Source: Typhlomys cinereus (taxonomy: Eukaryota; Chordata; Mammalia; Rodentia; Platacanthomyidae). Taken from it: a stretch of 64,000 bases of DNA. Below, piece by piece: positions 1-12,590 of this stretch. Where the stretch lies: contig JALPQD010000630.1 of the NCBI GenBank assembly GCA_023101885.1, positions 76,844 to 140,843 on the forward strand, written 5' to 3'. The notes under the pieces are model-generated. The model was not told the DNA's origin. It did not search any database and saw only the letters and a list, made by a program, of their open reading frames with translations. Every line of letters begins with the position of its first letter. Positions within the stretch are counted from its first letter, which is position 1. The position numbers were made by a program, and so were the translations under genes.

Positions 1-834
1 ACAGCCCCCTTTGCCCATTCCAACTCTACCACTTTGGCCCTGTGGTGCAGTGAACCGGTAGAAGGACCCTACTGTGAGAGCCCAACATGCAGCTGCGCCT
101 GGCCAAGGAGGGAAGATGGGTTTTCCAAGCCACAGCTGCTGGGGCCCACCTATGCATCAGACCCCCGGGATTCAGTTGGGAATGAGGTTCTTCAAACATG
201 TTCTCCTTGGGAAGAGATGAGGGGGGATTGTCCACTTATCCCAAGAGCTTTCTGCCATCAATAAACAGTTGAGAAGCTGGATTAGGTTCAGCCCTCATTT
301 TTGAGAAAAGATTGTGGGATTTTAGCCAAGAGTTAAGTCTTCAGTAAGTAAGGGAGACCTGTTTGCTTACACAAGAGCTATGCAGGCCAGGGCTAGGGTG
401 ACCTTGATTTTCTCAGCCATGGCAAGAATATGGTGTGTGAAAGACGGAGGGGGGAGAGAGAGAGAATGAGGAAGACACGTTTGTGGAAAAGGATGGGTAT
501 TTCTGAGATTCCTCTTTGGCTAGCAAGCAGCATCTCACACGGGGCTTTGTGGGAAGAGGTGATTGGCGGTCACACTGTTTTCATTCTACCTCTCATCAAA
601 TCCCTTCCTGCTGCAGGGCATGGCCAACTGTGTCCACCATCTGTGTTGCCTAGTCCATGGCTAAGTCTGGAGCCAAACAGAGCTCTGTTAGGACTTCTTA
701 TCCATACATCCTTGGGATAAATAAAAGCTCTCTAAATCTGGAGTTCCTCAGCTGTTAATAGCATTCTAATATGAGGTAATATGTACCTCAAAGGTTTTGT
801 AAGGAGTTAACGTTTTCCATTTTCATGTGCTTAT
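1..834. other. Unassigned sequence
   Basis: I recognise no exon, RNA gene or confident repeat here. Open frames are short and have no family resemblance. If the left contig is inverted, as STYXL2 exon 2 suggests, this lies in intron 2 of STYXL2. Confidence 0.4.
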
Positions 835-1055
835 GCATATGGGATGTATGCATGTGTGTTCGCATGTTCATGTGTAGGGAAAGTTGCTTGTGTGTGCGCA
901 CGCACATGTGTGGACAACCAAAGCTGATATCGGGAACCATCTTCAATCACCTTTCAACCTTATTCTTTTGAGCCTGGGTCTCTAATCAAACCCAGAGCTC
1001 ATCTCACTTACAGGACTAGTCTTACTAGCCAGCTGGCCGAGGGATTCCCAGCTTA
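835..1055 (-). mobile_element. B3-like SINE, diverged
   Basis: A TG-rich tail is followed by reverse-oriented SINE body motifs, with 'cccagagctcat' and 'actagccagctggcc' resembling the B3 body on the minus strand. It is degraded and has no clear target-site duplication. Confidence 0.5.
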
Positions 1056-1241
1056 TACTTTCTAGGCTGAAATTAAAGGCGACCACACCACCTTGAACAT
1101 GGGATCTGGAGATCCAAAACTTAGTATATTGATTTTTTAAACCAGAATATTTAGTCTATTCAAATGTAATACCTTCATATTTTGGAATTTAAATCTATCA
1201 TTCTACATTTTTCTTGTTACTAACTATGCTTTTTCTGTGTT

Positions 1242-2012
1242 GCTCTTCCTTCCTTCCTCCGTCCTTCCTTCCTTCCTTCCTTCCTTCCTTCCTTCCTTCC
1301 TTCCTTCCTTCCTTCCTTCCTCCCTCCCTCCCTCCCTTTCTCCCCTTTTCTTTCTCCCTCCTCCCTCCCTTTCCTCCTCTCCCTCCCCTCCCTCCCTCCT
1401 CCCTCCGTCTCTCTCTCGCTCTCTCTCTCTCTTTCTCTTTCTTTCTTTCTTTTTCTTTCTTCTTACTTTCTTCTCTTTTTTTTTTTTTTTTTTTTTCTTT
1501 TCTTTCTTTCTTTTCTTTCTTTTCTTTCTTTTCCTTTCTTTTTTCTTTCTTTCTTTCTTTCTTTTCTTACTCTCTCTCTTTCTTCTTCTTATTCCTTATT
1601 TCTTTTCCTTTTTTCTTTTCTTCTTTTCTTTTCTTTTTCTTTTCGTTATCTTTCTTTCTTTTTGCTTCTTTTCGTTCTTTTCTAATCTTTCTTTGCTTTT
1701 ATCTACTTCTTTTCTTTCTTTTATTTATTTTTATTTTTTATTTCTTTTTTAGTAAGTTTTTTATTTTTTGTCTTCTTCCTCCTCCTTTTTCTTTCTTTTT
1801 CTTTCTTTTTCTTCTTTCTTCCCCACTTTTCTTTTCTTCTTCTTATCTTTCTTTCTTTTCCTTCCTTTCTTTTTCTTCATTCGTTTCTTATTCTTCTTTC
1901 TTCTCTTTCTCCTCTTTTTTCTTCTTCTCTCTTTCCTTCTTTCTTCTGTCTTCTCTCTTCTTCTCTCTTTTCTTTCTTTCTGTTTCTCTCTTTCTTCTTT
2001 ATTTTGCTACTG
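1242..2012. repeat. Long polypyrimidine tract (TTCC)n/(CCCT)n/(TTTC)n
   Basis: About 770 bp of almost pure C/T on the + strand. It begins as perfect (TTCC)n, passes through CCTCCCT and CTCTCT blocks, then becomes irregular (TTTC)n with T runs. Long apparent open frames here are composition artefacts made of Ser, Phe, Leu and Pro. If the left contig is inverted, the tract would be transcribed as GA-rich RNA inside STYXL2 intron 2. Confidence 0.95.
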
Positions 2013-2029
2013 AATTCTTCCCTCATTAG

Positions 2030-3130
2030 TTATATATGCTATTTATACATTCTGCTGCAGACTTTAACAATTACAGAAGAAATTAAGACATGCATTCTGG
2101 ACTTGTTCCCAAATTTGCAGTTTCAAGTAATCTTTCAGGACAATTCCTGTTAAGCTGAGACGAGGAAGAAAGATATAAATTAGGACTGAATTCTAGTCAT
2201 GAACTTTAGGTATGGTACCTAATGGATAGGGTTGTCTGGTTTACTTAGGTCAAAATCTATTTTTGAAAGGATCATATTTTCACAGAAACTGTGAGCTAAG
2301 AAGAGTTTTGAGTGGCATGAGCACCAAGTTTCCTTGCACAAGATGCAGCTTGGAAGTCATTCAGCCTTCCTGCTTTTCTGTCCACTTCACATGCTGTGAA
2401 ATGTAATGGCAGAGCCCAATGTGGAGCTAGAGACCAAAGAGTTCCTCCTTGGAGGTGAATCCTGATTTAACTAGATTTCTTCCCATTTGGGACAGGCATT
2501 TCCACCAGTGAAGGATGGCTATGTCTCCCTTTGCCTGTTGATGGGATGGGAGTTTTTGTGTCAGTTACGCTGGTCAGATCTGAGGTGCTGCATCCAGGCT
2601 GAAGGAAAAAGATGGAGACAGAGGTGCTGTGGGTACCGCTGGCGGTGCGTGTGACTGAGAACGTTGTGCATCAACAGACTCTTACTTTTCTCTCCACCCG
2701 TGAACTCAGGAGCTTGTCCTGCTTTGCAAGGAAGCATGGTCCTGCTGAGTTCTAGCCAACGGATTCTGAGCAGAAGGGAAGAGGTCATTCTCAGGGAAAA
2801 AAGAACAAAAAAATGTCCTGTGTCAGCCTCCTGCTTTTGTTCTGACTCACAGGAGCTCATTGATGTTAGGAACCATGTTTTTAAGTAGTGGCCCCAGGAG
2901 ACAGTTCCTGAATCTTTGCTCAGGTACCTGTCTCAGGACTTATTGGAATGAAGAAGACATGGGCTTTTGGTGTAACAATTAGTATCACTCTACGTGATAA
3001 GCAAGGCTGTCACAACCCAACCATACACAATGCTACCTTTTCCTTAGGAGAACATAAGAGGGGGAGGGTACATCTCAATTATGAGTCTGATGGTTTCTTT
3101 AATTGAAACATAATACTAAATTTTACTTTT
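2030..3130. other. Unassigned sequence
   Basis: Mostly unique-looking, moderately AT-rich DNA. The opposed short frames near 2,560-2,890 lack splice context or family similarity and look like chance. Confidence 0.4.
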
Positions 3131-3415
3131 TTTTTTTGCATCCACACGTGTATGTATGTGCATGTTTGTGTGTGTGCGCGCGTGCGTGCTCGCATGCACA
3201 TGAGTACCAGAGGACACTTGAGTGTGCTTGCCTGTGAAAGCCCAAGGATGCCATCAGGAATCATCCTGGATTGCTCTCCCTCCTTACTGATTTGCTCTGG
3301 GGCTTCTCAGACTTTGACATCCAGGGCCAGAATTGCAGGGATCTGGGGATTTGAATTCAGGCCTTTTTGCTTCTATGGCAAATGTTTTAATCACTAAACC
3401 CTCTCCACAGTCCCC
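3131..3415 (-). mobile_element. B2-like SINE (minus)
   Basis: Reverse copy of the window's main SINE: a (TG)n tail at left, then 'ggaatcatcctggattgct', 'ggatttgaattcagg' (B-box side) and an A-box remnant near 3,390-3,415. Diverged, so an older copy. Confidence 0.7.
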
Positions 3416-3620
3416 ATAATAATAACTTTTAAAGGCAAAGCCTCCAAGCTACCTTCTGGGCTAAGTACGTGATCCATAGGTGTGGTACGCACTAACCCTT
3501 GCTCCATCTTCTGCAGAGGAGGCCTTGAACCCTGGTTATAAGAGCCAGTGAGACCCCCAGGAGAATTCAGAAAAACCAGAGTGAGCAGAATCGTAATTAT
3601 TTAGAGGTCGGGGCTTCCGC

Positions 3621-3740
3621 TAGGCCTGGGGATGTAACTTAGTTGGTAAAGCACATGTCTGGTGCATCATAAGGCTTTGGACTTGGTCATCAGCATTGAA
3701 AACAAATAAACAAACAAACGAACAAACGAACAAAAACACT
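3621..3740 (+). mobile_element. ID-like SINE
   Basis: tRNA-derived head 'ctggggatgtaacttagttgg' with an A-box-like start, then a body and an A-rich tail of AAAC repeats (about 3,705-3,735), as in rodent ID elements. Confidence 0.65.
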
Positions 3741-4034
3741 TTAAATGGGCCTGTCCTCTATGGACAAGCAGATAGATGCAAGTCTATCTAAAGCACTTCA
3801 GTGATGCTGTAGTGGTGTCATATCAGTTTGGTGACAAAGCTGTGATTAAAAGTCAGGTTCTGCTTCATTTACAGCAAAAGAAGCCAGTCAGGCACATATG
3901 TTATTGTTTTAGCAGGCAAGAAGGCATGGGGAATTTCTTTAGTTTCATAGATAGTCCTAAGAATTTATGCAAATCTGTGATCCTGCATCATCCTGTATTA
4001 TCAGTGCTCTCAATGGAAAAGACAGCTTTACTGA

Positions 4035-5882
4035 TTGGGCTAGGCCAACATTTCCTAAACAGACATCCAATGGCACAGTCACTGCTACCAACTCTCAACA
4101 GTTGGGACCTGTGAAATTAAAGAGCTTCTGTTCAGATAAAGAGATTGTAACACGAGCTCAAAGGCAACCCACAGAATGTGAGAAAATCTTCACTAACCAC
4201 ATATCTGATAGAGCTCTACTGTCCAGAGTGCACAAAGAACTTAGAAAATTAAACACCAAGGAAACCAATGGCCCAATTAAAAAATGGGCCCTGGAACTTA
4301 AAAGAAATTTTACCAGGGATGAAATTAAAATGTCTAACAAATATTTTAAAAATATGCTCCACTCTTAGCCATCAGGGAAATGCAAATCAAAACTTCCCTG
4401 AGATATCATCTCACCCCGGTCAGGATGGCAAAAATCCACAATACAAACAACACAAGGGCTGGAGAGGATGTGGAGAGAGGGGAACTGCACATGCTGGGGA
4501 TGCAGGCTCATATAGCCACTCTGTGAGCCGTCTGGAGATTCTTAAAGAAATTAAAGATTGAAAGCCATATGAACCTGCTATTGCACTTTTGGGAATAACC
4601 CCCCATGCAGCAGAGGTTCACCTCGATAGCACAACAGCACGACCATGTTCATAGCAGCACTGTTTACAATAGCAAAGTCATGGAATCACTCAAATGTCCA
4701 ACAGTTGATGAGTGGATAAGAAAATGTGGTACATCTATACAATGGAGTACTACTCAGCCATCAAAAATGATGAATTACTGGATTTGCTGGGAAATGGATG
4801 TCATTAGAAACAATTATATTAAGTGAAGTATCCCAGACACAGAAAATTAAGCGCCGTATGTACTCCCTAATAGGTGGCTCCCAGTACAAACTCACCCACC
4901 CACATTGAGACACATCAAGGTAAACCCACGTAATACAGTAATTGCAAAGATTGTGAACAGGAGGATGGGGTTGGAGGGCTACACAGACACAAGGAGAGAG
5001 GGGACCATGTTACAGCAGAGAAAATAGGCCTCCAAGGAATGGCAAGTAAGTAATGTGACACCTGGTTAAGTTCACAGACGTTCGTCCTATCATGTTACAA
5101 CTGAGGGGGTATGATTTCACCAGAAGGGGAGGCATATAGTCTGGCAGATGAAAGGTGATCATTTTGCAAATGGGTGACTGATCCCTCCCTCACCGAGGTT
5201 TCCTGCTTTTCTTACATCTACCCTTGAATGTGCTATATAACAAGACTCCTTCAACAGCTTTTTGTCTCTGACCAGGGGGTGACATACAGTGCCCATCAGG
5301 ATGGAGTGAAGGGCATTGCAGGAGCAGCAAAACGCAAAAGAAAATCAACAAACCACAATCCAGAACTCAGAGACTCTATATCAACCACATAGAACAGGCC
5401 AGCCTAATTTCCCCCCATCCTGAAGCTCAGGGCCATTTGCGGAAGAGGGGGGGCGGTAAGTTGTAAGAGCAAAAGGATGGGAGGAGCAATATTGCAAGAT
5501 TCTCCACACTAGTTAGGGCCAAAGCAATCAAATAGGACTTTGCATGCCCTGTGCAATGTCCAACACACTGTTGATCTCACACAAATCTAGCATCAGCTAA
5601 AGGCACCAAGATCCTTGGAGGCAGGGATTGACAGCCCACAGTAGTGTTCCTATGCTTAAGGGGAACACGAAAGGTTCAGGGAAATGCCCTGGTCCTTGTA
5701 CGTCATCGGAGAGGAGACCCAGAGGAGAGTTAGGCATACACAATAAAGACTCTCTGCAATTGGAGGGGAGGTGCTGGAGGGAGGGAGGGAGTCACAGGCG
5801 GGGGGGGGGAGGGGAGGGGAGGAACTGGTCTACCTATTAAGTTTGTATGAGCGGAAATAATAAAAAATGTATTAAAAAAATC
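4035..5882 (+). mobile_element. L1 LINE, 5'-truncated, ORF2 end plus 3'UTR
   Basis: Starts inside the ORF2 3' region and shows well-known L1 stretches, such as 'aaacagttgggacc'-like sequence, 'atgcaaatcaaaac' and 'ggctggagaggatgtgg'. Reading frames are broken, so it is dead. The 3'UTR continues through a G-rich polypurine stretch (about 5,775-5,822) and ends in an A-rich tail near 5,880. The 3' end of the same L1 type recurs at 63,465-63,740. Confidence 0.9.
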
Positions 5883-6772
<890 letters not shown>

Positions 6773-7411
6773 TCAGCCTCTGTCAGGGTGGCAGGAACAG
6801 GATGGTTAGGGAGTCGGGTTCCAGCGGCCTCAAGGGGGGAGGGGGTGTGTCACCAATGTCACCTTGGGGCAGCTAGGCACGGGGAAGCCATTACATGCTA
6901 ATCCCCCCTGGGTGAAGAACTCTTAGGAAAACCAGGAAGACCGAGTTCAGGTATGGTGAACGATGCCACCAAGCGACACCTATCTTAAGACATGTCGCCT
7001 TGGTTCCGTTCTCAGAATCCAGGAAGGAAGCGCTGAGGGGAAACAAGTTTACCTTAAGTGTAGCTGAAGAGTTGAACACAGCGAATTCACTCAACTAAAA
7101 AGTTTTTGGTTGAAATTACAGTAAGGGCCTGTGACAGTTATGCCCCTCGCCCCTTCCCCATACACATTAATGTGGACATTTTTTTGTCCTGACTGTGGCC
7201 ATAGGGATCTGAGTTTTCTTTAGTGACTGAGCTTCCTCAGTGACTCTTACCAAGGCTACTGCAGTTGGGCTCTTGGCCGAGGTGCCACCCCACAGCCTCT
7301 TAGGCACATGAAGTGCCGGGTCGCTGGTCCCAGACATCATGGCTGGGCCTAACACTCAGGGAAGAGCTGCTCCCCAGCTTATCAGGGCAGAGTGGGGAGA
7401 AGCGTACTCAC

Positions 7412-7525
7412 CAAGAACCTGTAAGTCCACTCCGAAGGCTGAGGACCCCAGAGAAATGGCCGGAAGCTCAGTGAGAGGGGACCAAACTCTTCTCTCTTTG
7501 GGGCTTCTCCTGAGGGCAGGACAGC
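7412..7525 (-). other. STYXL2: Candidate STYXL2 non-coding exon 1
   Basis: On the minus strand a strong donor (TTG|GTGAGTACG) begins at 7,411, about 630 bp upstream of exon 2 and just downstream of a cluster of muscle promoter motifs. That makes 7,412 to about 7,525 a plausible 5'UTR exon. The start is a guess from the promoter motifs. A second donor-like site (CCTTG|GTAAGAGTC) near 7,249 is an alternative end. No transcript evidence. Confidence 0.4.
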
Positions 7526-7603
7526 TGTTAACAGAAACCTTAGCCACTCTCTAAATTTAGCCCCTGGCCCCATCGGCTGGCAGATCTCTGAGAAGAAGGA
7601 ATG
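7522..7603 (-). promoter_or_regulatory. Candidate muscle promoter of STYXL2: M-CAT, MEF2, E-box
   Basis: Reading on the minus strand, in order: CATTCCT (M-CAT/TEAD) at 7,603-7,597; CTAAATTTAG, a perfect palindromic MEF2 site that can also serve as a TATA-like element, at 7,560-7,551; and CAGCTG (myogenic E-box) at 7,527-7,522. The spacing is tight and they sit directly before the candidate exon 1. STYXL2 is known as a striated-muscle gene, which fits. Motif matches only; activity is inferred. Confidence 0.5.
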
Positions 7604-7867
7604 CGGAGTCCTGACCCAGCCAGAAAGCAGGCTTCACTTAACCCTTTCCCTGCCGACTGATTCTCTTAAGGCACTGACGGTTCACAGTGAATTTTGGACA
7701 GTTTCACACTCAAAGGACGGAAAGACCCAAAGAAAACTCAGATCCCTATGGCCACAATGACCTGTCCAAAGCCCTTTCAGAAAAACGGTCTAAATCAGCA
7801 CCACTAAGGAATAAGCAAACGGACATTGGCGGTATGGCAGGTTGAAGAAGCAGAGGAAGGAAAAAAA

Positions 7868-8747
7868 NNNNNNNNNNNNNNNNNNNNNNNNNNNNNNNNN
7901 NNNNNNNNNNNNNNNNNNNNNNNNNNNNNNNNNNNNNNNNNNNNNNNNNNNNNNNNNNNNNNNNNNNNNNNNNNNNNNNNNNNNNNNNNNNNNNNNNNNN
8001 NNNNNNNNNNNNNNNNNNNNNNNNNNNNNNNNNNNNNNNNNNNNNNNNNNNNNNNNNNNNNNNNNNNNNNNNNNNNNNNNNNNNNNNNNNNNNNNNNNNN
8101 NNNNNNNNNNNNNNNNNNNNNNNNNNNNNNNNNNNNNNNNNNNNNNNNNNNNNNNNNNNNNNNNNNNNNNNNNNNNNNNNNNNNNNNNNNNNNNNNNNNN
8201 NNNNNNNNNNNNNNNNNNNNNNNNNNNNNNNNNNNNNNNNNNNNNNNNNNNNNNNNNNNNNNNNNNNNNNNNNNNNNNNNNNNNNNNNNNNNNNNNNNNN
8301 NNNNNNNNNNNNNNNNNNNNNNNNNNNNNNNNNNNNNNNNNNNNNNNNNNNNNNNNNNNNNNNNNNNNNNNNNNNNNNNNNNNNNNNNNNNNNNNNNNNN
8401 NNNNNNNNNNNNNNNNNNNNNNNNNNNNNNNNNNNNNNNNNNNNNNNNNNNNNNNNNNNNNNNNNNNNNNNNNNNNNNNNNNNNNNNNNNNNNNNNNNNN
8501 NNNNNNNNNNNNNNNNNNNNNNNNNNNNNNNNNNNNNNNNNNNNNNNNNNNNNNNNNNNNNNNNNNNNNNNNNNNNNNNNNNNNNNNNNNNNNNNNNNNN
8601 NNNNNNNNNNNNNNNNNNNNNNNNNNNNNNNNNNNNNNNNNNNNNNNNNNNNNNNNNNNNNNNNNNNNNNNNNNNNNNNNNNNNNNNNNNNNNNNNNNNN
8701 NNNNNNNNNNNNNNNNNNNNNNNNNNNNNNNNNNNNNNNNNNNNNNN
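7868..8747. other. Assembly gap (880 N)
   Basis: A run of N separates the contig bearing STYXL2 exon 2 (minus strand) from the contig bearing exons 3-6 (plus strand). Reading frames that span it are meaningless. It is the simplest place for the orientation switch. Confidence 0.99.
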
Positions 8748-9082
8748 TTTATAACTGTTGTTTAGTGTCATAAAACAATGATTATGCTGATAATTAGATA
8801 TTGGAGAGGTACAGTAGAATTAGCTTATCTATGGTCTAGAATATCTGAAACTTCAGCTGGAAGGATTTGAAGACTGGGGGTGATTTCAAACTGAGGGTAC
8901 CTAAACCATTGCTCACACAATGGTCAGCTTTTACTGAGAGCCAACTTGGCTGCTGTCCAGAACTCTAAGAATGTCTTTCGGTATAATTTCTCCATGTGGA
9001 CCCTTGGGCTGTCTCAAAGTATGGCTGTTAATTACCAAGAATGGTATCCCAAAGAACAAGAACAAAGAACAATTTAGTGAGT

Positions 9083-9083
9083 G

Positions 9084-9126
<43 letters not shown>

Positions 9127-9362
9127 CAGAGAGCACTGTGTGTCCCTGTGGAGGTCAAGAGTGACTGGGAATCATCCTGGATTGCTTTTACCTCCTTTTT
9201 GCTTCATTCTGAAATTTCCCAGCCTCTGCCCACCAGGGCCAGAAGTGCAGACTGCTGCCACCATTTCTGCCTGGTGTTTTTTATGTGGGACCTGAGATCT
9301 GAACTCAGGACCTTCTGCTTGTAAGGCAAAGACTAAACCCCTGAACCACTTGTCCAGCCTGT
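9083..9362 (-). mobile_element. B2-like SINE (minus) with (TG)n tail
   Basis: (TG)n at about 9,086-9,123, then reverse SINE body 'ggaatcatcctggattgct', 'ggacctgagatctgaactc' and the A-box side 'cccctgaaccacttgtccagcct' at the right edge. Same family as the TSD-bounded copies further right, but more diverged. Confidence 0.85.
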
Positions 9363-9423
9363 ATGTTGATTTTTTTAAAAAACAAAAGTCACATAGCATC
9401 TCTTCTGTGATACTGCCACCACA

Positions 9424-9424
<1 letters not shown>

Positions 9425-9473
<49 letters not shown>
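9425..9473. repeat. (CA)n microsatellite
   Basis: Nearly perfect CA dinucleotide run of about 49 bp. Confidence 0.95.
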
Positions 9474-9476
<3 letters not shown>

Positions 9477-9484
9477 TCTCAAAA

Positions 9485-9855
9485 TTCCAAGAAGGTGAAA
9501 TTATAACTCCAACATTCTACGAAAGGAATATCGAGGTATCAAAGTCACATAACAAAAAAAGCAAGTGAGAGGGGAAACATTGTGGTTGGCTCTGGAAAAT
9601 TCAAGCAGCCATAAGTGTAAACACAAGCAGAAAGCAAGCCAGTGAAGAAGCTATACAGACACCAGATACAGTGTGGTGTGAGATAAGTATGCTAGAGGGA
9701 AAGAGGGGCTTTCACCAAAGGAGTTTGATCAAAAGTTCAACTCCCTAGGAAGATATAATCAATTTAAATGTCTATGACCTAACTACATCACTTCAAAGTT
9801 CATAAAGCAAGAGACCCAAGAGGACTGAGAAAAATTAGAGGCTGCATTTTTAGTT
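9485..9855. other. Unassigned intronic sequence
   Basis: AT-rich DNA with no recognised coding, RNA or repeat signal. As placed it lies in intron 2 of STYXL2. Confidence 0.4.
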
Positions 9856-9857
9856 AA

Positions 9858-10110
9858 ATGTATTTGTGTGTATGTGTGTGTGGTATGTGTGTGTATGCAC
9901 ATGTGTACCTCTCTGTCCTCATCTGTGTGCACATGTGGGTGTCAAAAGTCACTTTGGAGTTTCTTCCTCTGTTGATCTTCACCTAAGGCTTGTATATCTG
10001 TGTTTGTGGGCACATACATGTCCGTGTGCATACACATGCCACAGCATACAAGGAGGTCAGAGAACAATCTTCAGGTAAAGTCGGTTCTTCACTTTTCCAC
10101 CAGAATAATT
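9858..10110 (-). mobile_element. B3/B2-type SINE, diverged
   Basis: TG-rich left side, then 'aggaggtcagagaacaat' and 'tcttcacttttccacca', the reversed body of B2/B3 SINEs. Internally duplicated TG-rich segments make edges uncertain. Confidence 0.55.
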
Positions 10111-10224
10111 TCCAATGGCTTCTAAATCAGGCTGGTCTGCCTATGAGCTTCTGGAAATTCTTGGGTCTCCATTTCGCATTCCTGGCAGACACGTTGGCAT
10201 TATGGATTATTATGCCACTTATTC

Positions 10225-10680
10225 GTGACTATTAACAATAATGTTATTCATAACAGCAAAGAAACTAGGAAAAAACACAAATATCCATTAGCTAGATTTA
10301 TATGTAGGAATACTATACAACAAGAAGGAGCAGACTATTGACTCTTACAACCTGAGTGACGTCAAATGAATTATGCAGTCAAATTATACAGAATTAAAGA
10401 GTGCATGCTCTCTGATTCCATTCCTATAAAGCTCTAAAGGCAAACTAATCTCTATATAAGGACAACGACTGATGGTTCCCACAGGGAGCACAGGAACAGG
10501 AAGGAGGAAGACAGGGCTTCCGCTGAAGTGCTGAGGATGACGGGTAGGTCAGACCCCAATGGTGGTGAAGGTTTCCCAGATAGTCTCACATATGCCAAAC
10601 TCTCCACTGTGCACATTTTAAATATGTGCAGCTTGTCTATCAATTTCAGCTTTCAAATGAAAATATTTTCCAAGTCATGG
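10225..10680 (+). mobile_element. Ancient L1 3' end
   Basis: Old L1 3' motifs: 'ttattcataacagcaaagaa', 'caaatatccatta', 'aatactatacaacaa', 'tgattccattcctataaa', ending near 'catatgccaaactctcc'. Strongly mutated and without a poly(A) tail, typical of pre-rodent L1 copies. Confidence 0.65.
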
Positions 10681-11194
10681 CAGAGGGGGGGAGGTCTATT
10701 GCAGGAGGCAAGATGGCGTGTGCTGTCGGGATCACAGCTCATGCTGGGTCTGCTTTTCAGCTCATTAGCCATGGGAACATGCATATACGACTTAGTCACA
10801 AACTTGAATGCTTGTTTTATTCAGTGTGAAAGATTGAATGGTATAACAGATAAAAAGACTTTGTAGATGTGTGATAGATGGTGGGTCTCTTGCTTTTTCC
10901 TTCTGAAGAAAGATATCATTTCAGTTGCTCATGACGTCAATAAATTTTTGTTTAACCAGCATGGAACACGTAACTCGAGACATCACATTGCTCTGATTCT
11001 TCCGGAGCTGTATTTTCACCTCCCCATTCTGAGCAGTTCCCCTGACATTCAGTCCTTTTTGTTTCATCTCTTAGCTGAAGTCTGAATCTTTGAAAATTAA
11101 ATTATACACAGAGCTAGCAACTATCTCACCAACAGACTCGGAATTCTCCTGAGTTCTGTCTGTTTTGTTTTTTGCTTTAAAAAAAAAAAAAAAA

Positions 11195-11300
11195 AGATAG
11201 GTCCTTCCTATGTAGCCCAGACTGACTTCTGACTTGGAGTCTCCCTGTCTCAACCTCCCAGATGCTGGATTACAAAGGTGATGGTAACGTGCTTGTATTA
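11195..11300 (-). mobile_element. B1 SINE fragment
   Basis: Reverse B1 motifs: 'tatgtagcccagactgac' and 'cctcccagatgctggattac', preceded by an A run that reads as T on the minus strand. Partial and diverged. Confidence 0.7.
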
Positions 11301-11361
11301 GCTTCCTATGGTTCTCTAACAAATTACAGCAAAACATGTGGCTTTAAAAAAAATCATAAAT

Positions 11362-11560
11362 TAGGCTGGAGAGATAGATCAGGGGTTAAGATGTTGCCTT
11401 GAAAGAACAGCCTGTATTTCTGGCCCTGGTGGGCTGGGCCTGGGAAATCCCAGAGCAAGCAAAAAAAGGAGGTAGAAGCAATCCGGGATGATTTGCAGCG
11501 TCACCGTTGGTCCTCCATAGGTGCCTGCTGATAGGCACTGCAGAACCACCCTCGCTCCAG
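11362..11560 (+). mobile_element. B2-like SINE, internally deleted
   Basis: Head 'aggctggagagatagatcagg' with the tRNA A box, then a jump past the B box into the body ('ctggccctggtgggctgggcc', 'ggaggtagaagcaatcc'). About 40-50 bp missing compared with other copies. Confidence 0.8.
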
Positions 11561-12429
11561 ACATCCTACAGGGGACTTTCCCATCTCATCCAAGCTTCTA
11601 TTGGCTCTGGGCTTTTCTTGTTGTATGGTAACATTTGTTCCCTCTCTGTTCCCAGCTGATTCATCTTTTCTTCCATGGATTATTGTTGTATTTGAGTTCG
11701 TTCTAATCTAGCGTGACTTCATCTCAGGATATTTAGTTTTATCACCATGTTTACTTTTTAATCTGTACCTGAAGGCTCTGAGATGTAAATCATTTGGAGG
11801 AGGCCACCATAGCCCTAGATGAACCCCTAGCGGTCAAAACTACCCTTTTCTGTGCCTTGCACAACTTCACCCAGCGATCCTAACAGCCACAACCAATCCA
11901 GCAAATTTAGTTGTGATGTGAAGTGTGTTTGTGATCCTGGCAGGGGGTTTTGGCATTTCAAACCTCTTCTGAGTCTCATCCAGTCATCTGAGAACTTCAG
12001 AAAAGATGCTCATAGTGGACAGGAACAAAACAGTTTTCTTTCGAGCTCAGTTAGACATTGACTTCAAATACTTTAGAGTCAAAGTTAGCATCCTCTCTGG
12101 AAGAAGGCTTAGGATTAGAGACCTCTGTCACCCAGGTAGGCAGGTTTCCCCAAGGAATTAATTCTCAATGGACCCTGAAGTGTAAGACACTCTATCCTCG
12201 GATCCAAATCTCCACCTCACTTCTCAGCAGAACTTGGGCGCCGGTGATATGTACTGACCCCTCCCAGACCCTCCTCTCAGCTCTTCCTGGTTCTCTTCTT
12301 CTCCAACCAGAAGAAAGGCTTTCTCCTCCTCTTGCCTTGAAGGTATGTCCAAGTAAATATCCTCTGCTGTCTTGGCTTTTGAGATTTTAATTTTTCAAGA
12401 CTTTGCTTTTTTTTAAAAGAAATTATTTT

Positions 12430-12590
12430 TATCATTCACGTGTGATGTCTATATATGGGTATGCATGTGGAACGCATGTGGAGGTCAAAGGACAACTTAG
12501 TGGAGTGGTTCTCTCCCTCCGCTTTTGTTTGGACTCCAGGGGTTGAACTCACTTGACTTGTACAGTAGTGCGTGGATCCCTTTTCTGTTA
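12430..12590 (-). mobile_element. B2-type SINE fragment
   Basis: Reversed body motifs 'tggaggtcaaaggacaactt' and 'ggggttgaactcacttgact' at 12,480-12,560. Diverged, no target-site duplication seen. Confidence 0.6.

Noticed and set aside
1214..2029. 271-codon open frame of Ser/Phe/Leu/Pro
   Set aside because: Produced by the polypyrimidine repeat; no splice sites, conservation or start context.
7339..7411. ATG-led frame before a GTAAGT-like site on the + strand, considered as STYXL2 first coding exon
   Set aside because: Its phase does not fit exon 3 and its protein does not resemble the known N terminus, whereas 6,763-6,654 on the minus strand fits both.
7746..8773. Long open frames of about 300-340 codons
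   Set aside because: They span the N gap, so the translation is meaningless.
9041..9471. Cys/Val and Thr/His repeat proteins
   Set aside because: Translations of (TG)n and (CA)n microsatellites, as also at 36.2, 37.3, 44.7 and 53.1 kb.
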